Notes: a model not told the origin generated them from the sequence alone. Counted from the first letter of the stretch, positions 51,292 through 60,370 are shown. The stretch is 64,000 nucleotides of DNA from Actinobacteria bacterium IMCC26256 (GCA_001023575.1 CP011489.1:620001-684000), one strand, 5' to 3'. Numbers and translations: made by a program.

Positions 51292-52251
51292 CTATCTATT
51301 CTCGGAGTTGTTGAGCGATGCGAGCATGGGGGGTGGTGGGCCGAGCGCCCAACCTAGAACTGCCAGTAGCGCCGCGGTACTGGGTTTTATTACGACCTGG
51401 GAGGTGATGATGGGGAGTGGCAAGCGCAGTAAAACTCGCTGCCGAAGGCTCAAGAGTTCAATCGCCGCTGCGGCCATAAGGCCATATGCAGGCATTACAG
51501 GAAGGGAGAGAGGGGGCAGGACTAAAAATCTAACCACCTCGTGTGCCTTATCGCTAGGTGCTGCATCTGGGTGATTGGAGATCCAATTCGATAATGCTTC
51601 TGAGGTCTCGGGAAGGTCGTCTGCGCCAAGAGCCAGACCTAGAACGCGCATCTCCTGAACGTAGGTGTCTGCCTCTTTCTCTGTAATGCGCTTGCCATAA
51701 GTGCGGTATGCAACTAGGAAAGACTCAACCTCTACGTTGTGTACCCATGAAAGCAAAGCGGGATCATTAGCGCTGTAGCTACGACCATCTGAAGCCTGAC
51801 CCCTGACTTTTAAATGCACATTACGGACCATCTCGATCGCCTTCTGCGCCTCGGGGGTAGAACCATAAGTGGTTGTGGCGACAAAGCGCCCGGTTCTAGC
51901 TAGCCGACCAAGTGGGTCAGAGCGGTAAGCCGAATGCTCGGCCACTCCTGCAATAGCAAGTGGGTGAAGTGACTGAACGAACAATGCACGCAGCCCACCA
52001 ATAAGCATTGATTTATCTGCGTGAATCCGCCAAGTTATAGACCCCGGACCAAAAATGCCAGGGTCTGATGCATCTGCGATATCAAACTCTGGGTACTCAC
52101 CGCTCCCGGCAGTAAGCATTGATCGTGCAGCGTCCCCGACTTTTCTCTGAACTAGCCCAAACGCTGCACTGGGGAAGTTGGCAATCTCGAATGCTGCATC
52201 GATCGGTGCTGCGAGGATTCCAAATGAATTACTGCGACTCGAGTTATCCAC
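51292..52251 (-). CDS. MpaB/DUF2236 family oxygenase-like protein
   Basis: 319 residues with the DUF2236 features: ITWRIHADKSMLIGGLRALFVQSLHPLAIAGV near the N-terminus, RLARTGRFVATTTYGS (RxGRF...T.YG), WVHNVEVESFLVAY and VVRFLVLPPLSLPVMPAYGLM. Members are linked to mycophenolic acid oxygenase MpaB and to bacterial rubber oxygenase Lcp, proteins that bind haem through His. It would be an intracellular or membrane-associated oxygenase. It is upstream of the amine oxidoreductase and 7 bp downstream of the large membrane protein gene, so all three form an operon. Confidence 0.84.
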   Translation of the reverse strand: MDNSSRSNSFGILAAPIDAAFEIANFPSAAFGLVQRKVGDAARSMLTAGSGEYPEFDIADASDPGIFGPGSITWRIHADKSMLIGGLRALFVQSLHPLAIAGVAEHSAYRSDPLGRLARTGRFVATTTYGSTPEAQKAIEMVRNVHLKVRGQASDGRSYSANDPALLSWVHNVEVESFLVAYRTYGKRITEKEADTYVQEMRVLGLALGADDLPETSEALSNWISNHPDAAPSDKAHEVVRFLVLPPLSLPVMPAYGLMAAAAIELLSLRQRVLLRLPLPIITSQVVIKPSTAALLAVLGWALGPPPPMLASLNNSENR

Positions 52252-52258
52252 TTCGGAC

Positions 52259-54598
52259 CTAACTTTTTAGCGGCATACGGGGTTCATTTTCGTGCTCGTA
52301 CCCTAGGGCAGGCTCCTCAATTTCAAATGACCAAGGCTGGAGAACTATTAGTGACAGAAGACACGGGACCATGACTGCAAGCATCATGCCGGGGACTGTC
52401 ACCCCCGAGTCATTAAGCAGGAGCCCGAGTACGGCCATGGTCGCGAATGAGATTCCGCCAGCACGCAGCGTCGGTAAATTCGAGTTCAGTCTTCTTATCC
52501 AGGGTGTTTTGAACCCTAGGAAAGCCAAGAATGCAAGTAGCGCAATCGTTGCGATTACCCATGTTGGCACCAAGAAGGTGTTGAGCATTAGACCTGCCTT
52601 GCGCTCTACCACGGTGACGAAGCCACCTATGCCTTCATTCCCGATCTTCTCAAAGAATCTCCCGACATGGGTTCGTGAGTCGCGAGGGCGTGTGAGATCA
52701 GCAAACCCAACCAGGAGTCCTGCAATTAATAATGCAATTGAGAAAAGTGCAATGGATTTAGCCTTGATTTGTTTACCAGCCGCTAGCCACAAAAAGACTG
52801 CAAACGCTGGCGCATTCGATAGGGCACCACCAAAATCTTGACCCCAAGGCGGTGCCGCAACAACGACGAGTACGAAACCGAGGAGGATTGCTGCAACGCG
52901 CACCCCTCGCTTACCGCCAATCCATGCAGCGAGAATTGTCGCGAGGATGAGTGCACTTGCGCTCAATTGGGCCGATGCGGGGTTACCCAAGCCGCTAATA
53001 CGTACTCCAATTGACGGCGAGTAACCAAAGACAGTGGCGAATTGAAGCCGGGTTCCAGTAATCGTGTCCACTGTGTGCAGCGCAACAATAAATCCTGTGG
53101 CTGCTGCCGTCGGGAGCAGCCAGTTGAATCTCCTCAACGTGGTGCAGGTAGCCCCAAAAATGAGCGCGAACGCAACGACAAACAACCAATAGGCCCCAGC
53201 TCCCCAAATATAAAACGGAAGGGGAGCGCTGAGGAAGGTTGCGGCCACCATTCCAAGGACAGCGAGACAGAGTCCAGCGAACGGGATTTTAGCTTTAGCA
53301 AACTCTGGATTCTGGAGAATCAGCAGACTGGCGATAAGCACAACAGCGATCGCCAATGCGACCATTGCGGTGCCGATTACTGAGTCGCGAAACTGCGACT
53401 CGAAATTCTCGCGACTGAGTTGTGAGACTCGAGTATCAAAGGAACCTTTGGATGCTGAAAATTTAGCCGGGCGACCCTCCATTGTCTCGGGGGCCGTAAT
53501 TTGAAGTTGGGTAAGAGTTGTAGGAGCCACATCTTGAAGGCTTATATAGCCCGGTCTATTCGTTGTTCCACTCTGAGCCAGACCTGCCTCAATCCCAGGG
53601 CCGCGCATAGCGAATAATCCCAGGTTTCGCTCGTACGATGGGTGGAATGCTCCAAATGCAATTACTAGGTCTCGTTTGGTATCTACGCGATCCAAGAGCT
53701 GCCCGATCATGCGATCGCTTGCTTCGAGGGACGCTATCCGTTGGCGTTTGCGCTCCGCGGGGCTTACAAAAAGTCGGTACGCGTCCGCTCTTGCAAGATC
53801 TGAGGCCTCAACGAGAACTACCGAACGGTCTCGCCAGGCTCTATCGAATGCCTCTACGACTTTCGAGGGATTCAACTCCAACCCAAATGGAGCGCGATTC
53901 CTCTTCCTCAGGAGAGCACTTGATAACTCGCCGCCGGGCAAGCGCCCTCTGGTGTCGATCAAGGCAAGAGCGGCCTCTCTATGAAGTCGGTCTTCGTCTG
54001 TTATCGCTTCACCATGGTCGGCATTCGCAATTACGCTGGGCATGTAAGAGGAAGCAATTAGCGCATTCGTTAATGCCCCTGGCATCGAGTCAAAGAGAAA
54101 CTCGTTGTTCTCCGCAACCAGTGCCGGAAAATTGATTGCGCCCGCGGGAGCATTCAATCGATAGCCGGTTCGACGTTCGTAGATATCTGCGGCGGTCGTG
54201 CCCCCGTATCGCTCATCTTCCTCTAGGACCTGACCAGCCTCGGCGCCTCCGGTGGAGCGTGTTCCGGCTCCAATTGTTGTATAGCCATCTCCAGCATCTG
54301 TATTACGCGTGGTGGTGCGCAGCATTAAATTTGCCATGGAGGACTTCTGGAGGAAGGCCTCAAGGTTTGGAAGGTCGTGGTTCTTTACGTCCGCCCAGGT
54401 GACAGTAGGTAGAGCCAACAGAAGAACCCGCTTAGGCGCAGAAGATCCTGATGTAGCCGCTCCGGCGGGGGCAGCGAGTAGGAGCGACGTCGCAATTACA
54501 CCAAGAGCGGTCGCACGTTGCAGGTATGTGCGGGCTCCTCTGCTTATCAACTCTTGTGAGACACGCCTCTGGCGGTTATACATCATTGGTTTGTGCAT
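52259..54598 (-). CDS. Large membrane protein with degenerate alkaline-phosphatase-like ectodomain
   Basis: 779 residues. After a signal/anchor helix (ALGVIATSLLLAAPAGAA) residues about 50-390 follow the alkaline-phosphatase/sulfatase plan: PKRVLLLALPTVTWADVKNHDLPNLEAFL, DGYTTIGAGTRST, and FGAFHPSYERNLGLFAMRGPG. The Asp normally opening the fold and the SDHG/DHG metal motif near the end are not present (LPTV, FGAFHP), suggesting loss of metal binding. The second half holds about ten membrane helices. It heads the minus-strand operon with MpaB and the amine oxidoreductase. The role is unknown; a structural or binding role is conceivable. Confidence 0.75.
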   Translation of the reverse strand: MHKPMMYNRQRRVSQELISRGARTYLQRATALGVIATSLLLAAPAGAATSGSSAPKRVLLLALPTVTWADVKNHDLPNLEAFLQKSSMANLMLRTTTRNTDAGDGYTTIGAGTRSTGGAEAGQVLEEDERYGGTTAADIYERRTGYRLNAPAGAINFPALVAENNEFLFDSMPGALTNALIASSYMPSVIANADHGEAITDEDRLHREAALALIDTRGRLPGGELSSALLRKRNRAPFGLELNPSKVVEAFDRAWRDRSVVLVEASDLARADAYRLFVSPAERKRQRIASLEASDRMIGQLLDRVDTKRDLVIAFGAFHPSYERNLGLFAMRGPGIEAGLAQSGTTNRPGYISLQDVAPTTLTQLQITAPETMEGRPAKFSASKGSFDTRVSQLSRENFESQFRDSVIGTAMVALAIAVVLIASLLILQNPEFAKAKIPFAGLCLAVLGMVAATFLSAPLPFYIWGAGAYWLFVVAFALIFGATCTTLRRFNWLLPTAAATGFIVALHTVDTITGTRLQFATVFGYSPSIGVRISGLGNPASAQLSASALILATILAAWIGGKRGVRVAAILLGFVLVVVAAPPWGQDFGGALSNAPAFAVFLWLAAGKQIKAKSIALFSIALLIAGLLVGFADLTRPRDSRTHVGRFFEKIGNEGIGGFVTVVERKAGLMLNTFLVPTWVIATIALLAFLAFLGFKTPWIRRLNSNLPTLRAGGISFATMAVLGLLLNDSGVTVPGMMLAVMVPCLLSLIVLQPWSFEIEEPALGYEHENEPRMPLKS

Positions 54599-54691
54599 TG
54601 CGCTAAATCATGCCACCGGCAGACTGCAAGCGTGCGCCTACCAGAGAATAGATTTTGAAGATTGGGGCCTTGGGTCCATGCCTCTCCTTAA

Positions 54692-54732
54692 TCGTTAGGG
54701 ATTTGGCCTTTGACTATTGATATCCCTAGCGA
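54692..54732. repeat. Imperfect inverted repeat downstream of the SDR gene
   Basis: TCGTTAGGGAT (54692-54702) and ATCCCTAGCGA (54722-54732) pair at 10 of 11 positions around a 19-base loop. It lies next to another hairpin at 54735-54757, between the SDR stop and the start of the large membrane protein gene. Confidence 0.55.
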
Positions 54733-54734
54733 TA

Positions 54735-54757
54735 GGAGTTAGCGGTTGACTAACTCC
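54735..54757 (-). terminator. Hairpin overlapping the SDR stop codon
   Basis: GGAGTTAG (54735-54742) and CTAACTCC (54750-54757) form a perfect 8-bp stem with a 7-base loop that includes the last codons and the stop (54739-54741) of the SDR gene. No T-run follows; it may protect the 3' end. Confidence 0.45.
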
Positions 54758-55644
54758 GTACTTACTTCCCAGAGCCTCTTCTGCGCGTCAGTATCTAATG
54801 CTTGAGAAGTAGGCTTCTTGAGCCTCGACTTCTCGTAATACCCCCCGCTTGCAGTGGCGGTTGATTGGTCTGTGGCCACAAAAACTGAAGTGGCTGCACC
54901 TTTCTTGGGGCTGATTGCGAATAATTGGGCTCCGAGTGCAACCGCCCAATCAAGGCGCCCTGTATCTCCATCGCGACCAAACCTGCTCGCTACGTAACCG
55001 GGGTGAAGAGAGTTGGCTGTAACGCCGCTACCGGAGAGCCTCTTCGCAAGCTCATTTGCAAACAGGATATTGGCGAGTTTTGACTCTCCGTATACGCCCA
55101 TTCCTGAGTAATTCTTTCTGCGCTCAAGGTCGTCAAAATTGACTCCATTGCGCGCGAACTTATGCGCATTTGATGCAACTGCTACAACGCGCGATTCTCC
55201 AAATTCCTTAGCCGTCTTAGTGAGGATCCCGCCCAGTAGGTCGGTGAGTAGAAAATGACCGAGGTGATTAACTCCGAACGTTGTCTCGAAACCATCGACC
55301 GTCATGCTCCGTTGTGTCTGAAGGAGTCCGGCATTATTTAGTAAAACATCAATGCGGTCGGTCGCGCTCATAACTGTGGTTGCGAAGGACCTAATTGACG
55401 CAAGGCTGGCGAGGTCGAGTGATAGCAACTCAACTTTTGTTGAGCCGCTGCGCTCCTTCACCTCTGATAAGGCATCCGCTCCTCGTTGCGCATCGCGGGA
55501 TGTGAACATCACCCGAGCGCCCATTGAGGCGATTGCTACAGCGCTCTCTTTACCTATCCCCGCATTGCCACCAGTAATAACAACTGTTTTTTGGCTAATG
55601 GTTTGGCCTATGGATTCGGAAGTTTGATCGTCAGCTTGAGTCAT
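54739..55644 (-). CDS. SDR, retinol-dehydrogenase/protochlorophyllide-reductase-like
   Basis: The Met at 55644 gives 301 residues; the 35-codon upstream extension would overlap the next gene and was not used. The N-terminus SQKTVVITGGNAGIGKESAVAIA, LLNNAG, GVNHLGHFLLTDLL, and YGESKLANILFANELAKRL with the catalytic YxxxK are those of the retinol-dehydrogenase-like SDRs. NADP preference is suggested by Arg after strand 2 (FTSRDAQ). It starts 12 bp downstream of the EEP-phosphodiesterase gene and is likely co-transcribed. Confidence 0.9.
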   Translation of the reverse strand: MTQADDQTSESIGQTISQKTVVITGGNAGIGKESAVAIASMGARVMFTSRDAQRGADALSEVKERSGSTKVELLSLDLASLASIRSFATTVMSATDRIDVLLNNAGLLQTQRSMTVDGFETTFGVNHLGHFLLTDLLGGILTKTAKEFGESRVVAVASNAHKFARNGVNFDDLERRKNYSGMGVYGESKLANILFANELAKRLSGSGVTANSLHPGYVASRFGRDGDTGRLDWAVALGAQLFAISPKKGAATSVFVATDQSTATASGGYYEKSRLKKPTSQALDTDAQKRLWEVSTELVNR

Positions 55645-55655
55645 AGGTCTAGATG

Positions 55656-56393
55656 TTAGGGGTTTATCTCGAGAAGTTGGATCTCTGCCGTGATTGGGCG
55701 ATGGTCGGACCCAACGTCGGGCTCCACCGATGAAGATAAAACTCTCCAATACTGATCGATCCAGATGTGGTCTATCTGGCTATGTGGTCGAGCCGAGGGC
55801 CATGTTCGCCCCTTTACTGCGCGCCGCCGGCCTCGCAATACTGACTTGATGGGAGGACCCCACATATTGCAGTCGCCGACAATTGCACTAGGGCCTCCAA
55901 TGTCATTGACTGCATGATGAAGACGTCGTAGTTGGGGGAGCGATCCCCATAGACGGTGAGAGGCATGTACGCCAGCGATCGTTGCTCTTGAACCAGACGG
56001 AAGCGAGACGGTTAGCGCTAAACCAAAGCGTTCTTTTATTGCATCACCAGGGGCATGACCAAGGTTGATGTTTGCGCGATCAACCACGGGAAGACTCGTG
56101 AGCACAGCCAGACCGCAGTCGCCGACCTCGCCCGGCGGGAGGGCAAGGCCTCGCGGTCTAGCCGAGTTCCGGTCAGACATAATTGGTAACTCGTGGAGCG
56201 TCATCCCAAGTCTCATGGCTATTTCAGCGGCATAGCCTGGCTCGCCATTAGGGCGCCACGACTCCTGCAGCACTAAAACCTGAGGGTTAAGCGCCGTGCA
56301 TGCCTCAACCACATCAAAGGGAAGGCCGGCGAGAGTGACCCCCCAGTGGGTGTTGAAACTTGCTATCCGTAGCGTGTCTACTTTGGCTCCCAA
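55656..56393 (-). CDS. Endonuclease/exonuclease/phosphatase (EEP) family hydrolase
   Basis: 245 residues with IASFNTHWG (Asn), QVLVLQESWRP (metal Glu), IAGVHASHRLWG, VGDCNMWGP (Asp/Asn), HSQIDHIWI and GSDHRPITAEI (catalytic Asp-His pair). The full catalytic set of EEP enzymes is present. It may hydrolyse nucleic acid or phospholipid-type phosphodiesters; no signal peptide is seen, so it would be cytosolic. It forms a unit with the SDR downstream and lies divergent from the SDR at 56528. Confidence 0.87.
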   Translation of the reverse strand: MGAKVDTLRIASFNTHWGVTLAGLPFDVVEACTALNPQVLVLQESWRPNGEPGYAAEIAMRLGMTLHELPIMSDRNSARPRGLALPPGEVGDCGLAVLTSLPVVDRANINLGHAPGDAIKERFGLALTVSLPSGSRATIAGVHASHRLWGSLPQLRRLHHAVNDIGGPSAIVGDCNMWGPPIKSVLRGRRRAVKGRTWPSARPHSQIDHIWIDQYWRVLSSSVEPDVGSDHRPITAEIQLLEINP

Positions 56394-56527
56394 AGTTGAG
56401 GGCTGACTGTTCCTAAATGCCTCTGCTGTTGATATTTATTACGGCTGAACTCGGCTCCATTCGGCACGGTACTCGCCGTACCTCCTAGTCTCGCTCATGT
56501 TCACTATTCATTTAAGGAGCAACAAAA

Positions 56528-57331
56528 ATGGTTGATGTGCTTGCGGGGTATGACCTCTCTGGTCAGGTTGCAGTCTTAACGGGAGCAGGTAGCGGGATCG
56601 GTAAGGCATCTGCGCTTACCCTCGCCGCAGCTGGAGCGATCATTGTCGGCGGCGACATCGACGAGGCTGCCGCTCAGGCCACTGCAGATGAAATCCGCGA
56701 CTCCGGCGGTATCGCATCGGCTGTTCGTACCGATGTCACATCACGCGCGCAGGTCGATGCGCTGATCGATAGCGCCGTCGCCTCCCATGGACGCATCGAC
56801 ATAATGGGGAACATCGCAGGGATTCCGCATAACAAGATGGTCGCAGAAGTAACAGATGACGAATTTGAGCGAATTCTTGCGATCAACATGAAGAGTGTTT
56901 TCTACGGTTGCCAAGGCGCTATTCGCCACATGATTCCCCAAGGCTCTGGCAATATCATCAACATCTCTTCTGGAGCAATCGACACTCCTGCACCAACACT
57001 TGCCTGCTATGCAATGACAAAGGCCGCTGTCGCAATGCTCACAAAAACTCTTGCTACTGAGGTTGGGCCGGAGGGAATCCGCGTCAATGCCGTTGCGCCT
57101 GGAGTGATTCACACGAACTTCTCTCGGCACAACTACACCGATGCAGAGGGCAACGAAGACCCTGAGCGCGTTGAGAAGTACAAGAAGCGTTTCGGGTCAA
57201 TGGCTCCGCTTCGACGGGTTGGTGAGGCTCAAGATGTTGCAGATACCCTGCTTTTTCTATGCTCAACGGGCGCTTCATTCATGACCGGACAGATTCTGCG
57301 CCCCAATGGCGGCGCAGCAATGCCCTGGTAG
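56528..57331 (+). CDS. Short-chain dehydrogenase/reductase
   Basis: 267 residues: TGAGSGIGKASALTLAAAGA, Asp after strand 2 (GGDIDEAAA, NAD), NIAGIPHNK and the YAMTKAA catalytic motif, ending in FMTGQILRPNGG. It is a classical SDR of the 3-oxoacyl-ACP-reductase-like group, acting on an unknown alcohol or keto substrate. The ATG is preceded by AAGGAGCAACAAAA. Unlike the SDR at 25.9 kb it has no obvious pathway partner. Confidence 0.9.
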   Translation: MVDVLAGYDLSGQVAVLTGAGSGIGKASALTLAAAGAIIVGGDIDEAAAQATADEIRDSGGIASAVRTDVTSRAQVDALIDSAVASHGRIDIMGNIAGIPHNKMVAEVTDDEFERILAINMKSVFYGCQGAIRHMIPQGSGNIINISSGAIDTPAPTLACYAMTKAAVAMLTKTLATEVGPEGIRVNAVAPGVIHTNFSRHNYTDAEGNEDPERVEKYKKRFGSMAPLRRVGEAQDVADTLLFLCSTGASFMTGQILRPNGGAAMPW

Positions 57332-57340
57332 TCTTCCGGC

Positions 57341-57384
57341 CGTAAAAGGGCTGTAAAATGCCGATAAAACGCCCATAAAAGGCA
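57341..57384. repeat. Four tandem 11-bp units with TAAAA in helical phase
   Basis: Units 57341-57351 (CGTAAAAGGGC), 57352-57362 (TGTAAAATGCC), 57363-57373 (GATAAAACGCC) and 57374-57384 (CATAAAAGGCA). Each carries TAAAA at the same position, so the A-tracts recur about once per helical turn, which favours bent DNA. They lie after the SDR gene and upstream of the DEAD-box helicase gene. Confidence 0.8.
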
Positions 57385-57429
57385 CTATGTAGCCGGGTTT
57401 GACGTCTAAGAGTAGATGTTTCTCTAACG

Positions 57430-57453
57430 TTCTTGGGGTGCTTCTTGGGGTGT
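57430..57453. repeat. Two tandem copies of a 12-bp unit
   Basis: TTCTTGGGGTGC (57430-57441) and TTCTTGGGGTGT (57442-57453), in the leader of the DEAD-box helicase gene. Confidence 0.75.
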
Positions 57454-57580
57454 CGGCAAATGCATTCCTTCTGTGCCTGATCATTAAATTCTGCCGTCTT
57501 TGGGTATCCTTTGCCAACGGGTCGAATGGCCCGCGGGTCAACCTCGCGTCAATGGGGCCGTTTAGCGGTCTAAGAGTGGC

Positions 57581-58813
57581 ATGGAGTGCGACCCAACAAG
57601 GCGTACGCCCAACCCTACAAACGTGAGTAGAGAACCAGTGACTGAATCAACAACATTCGAGGCGCTTGGCGTCGCGAGTGACCTCATTGAAGCATTACGC
57701 GAACAAGGAATCAACGCACCTTTCGCAATTCAGAACCTAACTATCGCAGATGGAATTGCCGGCCGTGATGTATGCGGAAAAGCGCAGACCGGATCAGGCA
57801 AGACACTTGCATTTGGTGTGCCAATGCTGCAGCGAGTCTCGAAGGCTCAGCCCAAGCGGCCAACGGGATTAATTTTAGTGCCTACCCGCGAACTTGCGGT
57901 GCAGGTAAAAGACGCTCTCGCTCCGCTAGGAAAAGCCTTTGGAGTAAGCGTCAAAGCCATGTACGGCGGAGTCTCGATGGATCCGCAGGTAGATGCTCTG
58001 CGCAAGGGGGTCGAGATCATTGTTGGAACCCCAGGTCGCCTCATTGACCTTATGGAGCGCAATGAGTTGGAGCTCAGTGGAGTTGAGGTAATGGTCCTTG
58101 ACGAGGCTGACCGCATGGCGGATATGGGGTTCATGCCTCAGGTCCAGAAGATTCTCTACCGCGCTACCGGACCGCACCAGACCATGCTTTTCTCAGCAAC
58201 GCTTGACGGTGCAGTTGATCGACTTGTGCAGAAGTACATGATTGATCCGGTATTCCACGAGGTGGAGTCCAACGAGCCCACTGTCGAGCAGATGCGCCAC
58301 CATTTCTTGCAGGTACACCAACTCGACAAGGTAAAGGTGGCCGCTGCGATTGCTCGTGGCGTGAATCGCACTCTCATCTTTCGCAGCACAAAGCGTGGTG
58401 CCGACAAACTCGTCGAGCAGTTAGAGCGTGAGGGCATTAAGGCTGGGGCGATTCATGGGGATCTGCGCCAGAGTGCGCGCGAGAAGGCCCTCGCAGACTT
58501 CTCTGCTGGGAAGATGTCGGTTTTGGTAGCGACAGATGTAGCAGCTCGAGGGATCCATGTTGATGGTGTCGATGTAGTCATTCACTACGACCCATCGCAT
58601 GATCACAAGGATTATCTCCACCGTTCAGGGCGCACCGCACGCGCTGGAGAGCAGGGCGTTGCAGTGACTCTGATGCTCTACAACCAGGAGAATGAGGTGC
58701 GTGTTGTCATGCGACGACTTCGTATTGAGCAGAGCATCGTTGAGGTCTTCTCGAACGACGAGCGCCTTGGAGATTTACGCGCCTGGGAGCCAACCCCCGT
58801 TCGAGTCTCCTAG
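57581..58813 (+). CDS. DEAD-box ATP-dependent RNA helicase
   Basis: 410 residues with all helicase motifs: AQTGSGKT (I), PTRELAVQ (Ia), GTPGRLID (Ib), VLDEADRMADMGF (II), FSATLDG (III), LIFRSTKRGADKLVEQL (IV), ATDVAARGIHVDGV (V) and HRSGRTARAG (VI). It unwinds structured RNA in ribosome assembly or mRNA decay. In-frame GTGs at 57623 and 57638 are alternative starts and conservation probably begins there (TFEALGVASDLIEALREQGI is the Q-motif helix). A 249-bp non-coding region with two repeat arrays precedes it, which could be a cold-responsive leader. Confidence 0.92.
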   Translation: MECDPTRRTPNPTNVSREPVTESTTFEALGVASDLIEALREQGINAPFAIQNLTIADGIAGRDVCGKAQTGSGKTLAFGVPMLQRVSKAQPKRPTGLILVPTRELAVQVKDALAPLGKAFGVSVKAMYGGVSMDPQVDALRKGVEIIVGTPGRLIDLMERNELELSGVEVMVLDEADRMADMGFMPQVQKILYRATGPHQTMLFSATLDGAVDRLVQKYMIDPVFHEVESNEPTVEQMRHHFLQVHQLDKVKVAAAIARGVNRTLIFRSTKRGADKLVEQLEREGIKAGAIHGDLRQSAREKALADFSAGKMSVLVATDVAARGIHVDGVDVVIHYDPSHDHKDYLHRSGRTARAGEQGVAVTLMLYNQENEVRVVMRRLRIEQSIVEVFSNDERLGDLRAWEPTPVRVS

Positions 58814-58884
58814 TAACAACGCCTGCTACTAATAACGTCAGTTAGTAATAGAGCCGTCAATAAGAGGCCTACTCTCGCAGACGA

Positions 58885-60255
58885 TTAACGACGCCTGCGT
58901 CTAGCGTCTACTCGACCAGTCGGGGTCTTCGCGTCGATTACGTGGATGGATCCAGCGCGTTGAGCTCGTGCAATTGCTCTTCGTCGCTCTGCTCGCATGC
59001 GCCGTCTGCGAAGCACTGCGCGCCTTCGGAGAATTACTAATACTGCTAGAACTCCAATTAGCGCAGCGAACCAGGCTCCAATCGTGCTCCAGATTGAGCC
59101 GCCTGAGGCGGAGTCACCCGATGCTCCTTGTCGAGGAGTCGAGGGCTTTGAGGGAGCGGAGGTACTCGTGCTCCCCGTTGCCCCAGATGGCGTGCTGACG
59201 CCGGCACTGGCTCCCGCGATTACCCCAGGATTGCTCACTCCCTCAGCGCAGACGGCTTTCACTCCACGCTTTGATTTAGCCTCTTTTATGCGGACCGGCG
59301 GCAGTCTCTCGCCCTCGACTTTGAGTCTCGGATCGCTCGCAAAACCTTGGTCTAGAAGCGCTCCCGCCCAGCCTGCTGTGTCATAGGTTCCGAACACGAC
59401 GGCGATCATGGTGCGCCCGTCGCGTGTTGCAGAAGCGATGAGGGTTCGCCCTGCGTTGTCGGTGAATCCTGTCTTGAGTCCGTTTGCTCCCGCGTACCCA
59501 TTGAGAAGTGTTTTGTTGTGGTTGATGTAGCGGTGTGGTCTTCCGCTTACGTCAATGAAGCTAATTTCGCGGCTGTTGGTAGCGGCTGCGATTCGCGGGA
59601 CCGCCAAAGCGTTGCGGCCAATAACGGCGAGGTCCCATGGGCTTAAGAAACTTCCTCCGCCAAAAGAGTTCTCATCATCTAGGCCCGCGGGGTCAGAGAA
59701 CTTGCCATCTCGAGCACCTAAGCGCGCTAGGAGTTGCTGCGCTTGTGTAGCGAATCCCTCAACGCTCCCTCCGGAGCACTCGGCGATCGCCCAAGAAGCA
59801 TCGTTTGCGGAGACCATCAGTGCCGAGTTGATCATCTGTTCAAGTGGCCATACCTCGCCGGCCGGCATACCGATACGCATGGTCGGCTCCGCAGCTGCTC
59901 GCACGCTGATAGGTACTCCAACCTTTGGGTCGAGGTGAGTAACGGCAGTTAGGACAGTCGCGAGTTTGACCATGCTCGCTGCGTTGCGAGGAGTATGAAG
60001 GTCGCGAGACTCAAGTATTACTCCGCGATCTGCATCGATGATTGCGTAGGCCTCTGGACTCGGGCTCACAGGTGCGGCAAGGCCGTAAGCGGATATAGGT
60101 GAGGCAACGGATGGGGCCACCAGCGATGCGGCGCATATCGCTATCCCAAGAATTGACGCAAGGGCCTTACGGATTCGTGGGTAGTGGTGTGGATTGAAGC
60201 GGAGGCGACTCGGGGAGTCGGTCGATGGCCTATCCACGCGATTTTTTAGGCGCAT
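58885..60255 (-). CDS. Secreted D-alanyl-D-alanine carboxypeptidase (S11)
   Basis: 456 residues. After a basic leader and signal segment, the penicillin-binding motifs appear in order: SMVK (AASMVKLATVL), SAN (VSANDASWAI) and KTG (LKTGFTDNAGRTLIASA). This is a DacA/DacB-type enzyme that trims D-Ala from peptidoglycan stem peptides. The C-terminus has a Ser/Thr/Gly linker (GASTPSGATGSTSTSAPSKP), a membrane helix (IWSTIGAWFAALIGVLAVLVIL) and a strongly basic cytosolic tail (RRRAVLRRRRMRAERRR), so it is anchored by its C-terminus. Convergent with the helicase gene. Confidence 0.92.
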   Translation of the reverse strand: MRLKNRVDRPSTDSPSRLRFNPHHYPRIRKALASILGIAICAASLVAPSVASPISAYGLAAPVSPSPEAYAIIDADRGVILESRDLHTPRNAASMVKLATVLTAVTHLDPKVGVPISVRAAAEPTMRIGMPAGEVWPLEQMINSALMVSANDASWAIAECSGGSVEGFATQAQQLLARLGARDGKFSDPAGLDDENSFGGGSFLSPWDLAVIGRNALAVPRIAAATNSREISFIDVSGRPHRYINHNKTLLNGYAGANGLKTGFTDNAGRTLIASATRDGRTMIAVVFGTYDTAGWAGALLDQGFASDPRLKVEGERLPPVRIKEAKSKRGVKAVCAEGVSNPGVIAGASAGVSTPSGATGSTSTSAPSKPSTPRQGASGDSASGGSIWSTIGAWFAALIGVLAVLVILRRRAVLRRRRMRAERRRAIARAQRAGSIHVIDAKTPTGRVDARRRRR

Positions 60256-60370
60256 GAGTTCCCTAGGCTAGGGGGCAGATTGGTCGCTGCCGTGGCACCC
60301 TCCCCTTTCGTGCTCAATTCATCCCCTATTCGTTCGTGAGCGCAGTCCCGGGCGTGCGAGAATCAGCAGC

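Noticed and set aside
54136-54698. Plus-strand frames opposite the start of the 779-residue membrane protein
   Set aside because: They are Arg/Trp/Cys-rich, lack ribosome binding sites and are shadows of the signal peptide and phosphatase-like region.
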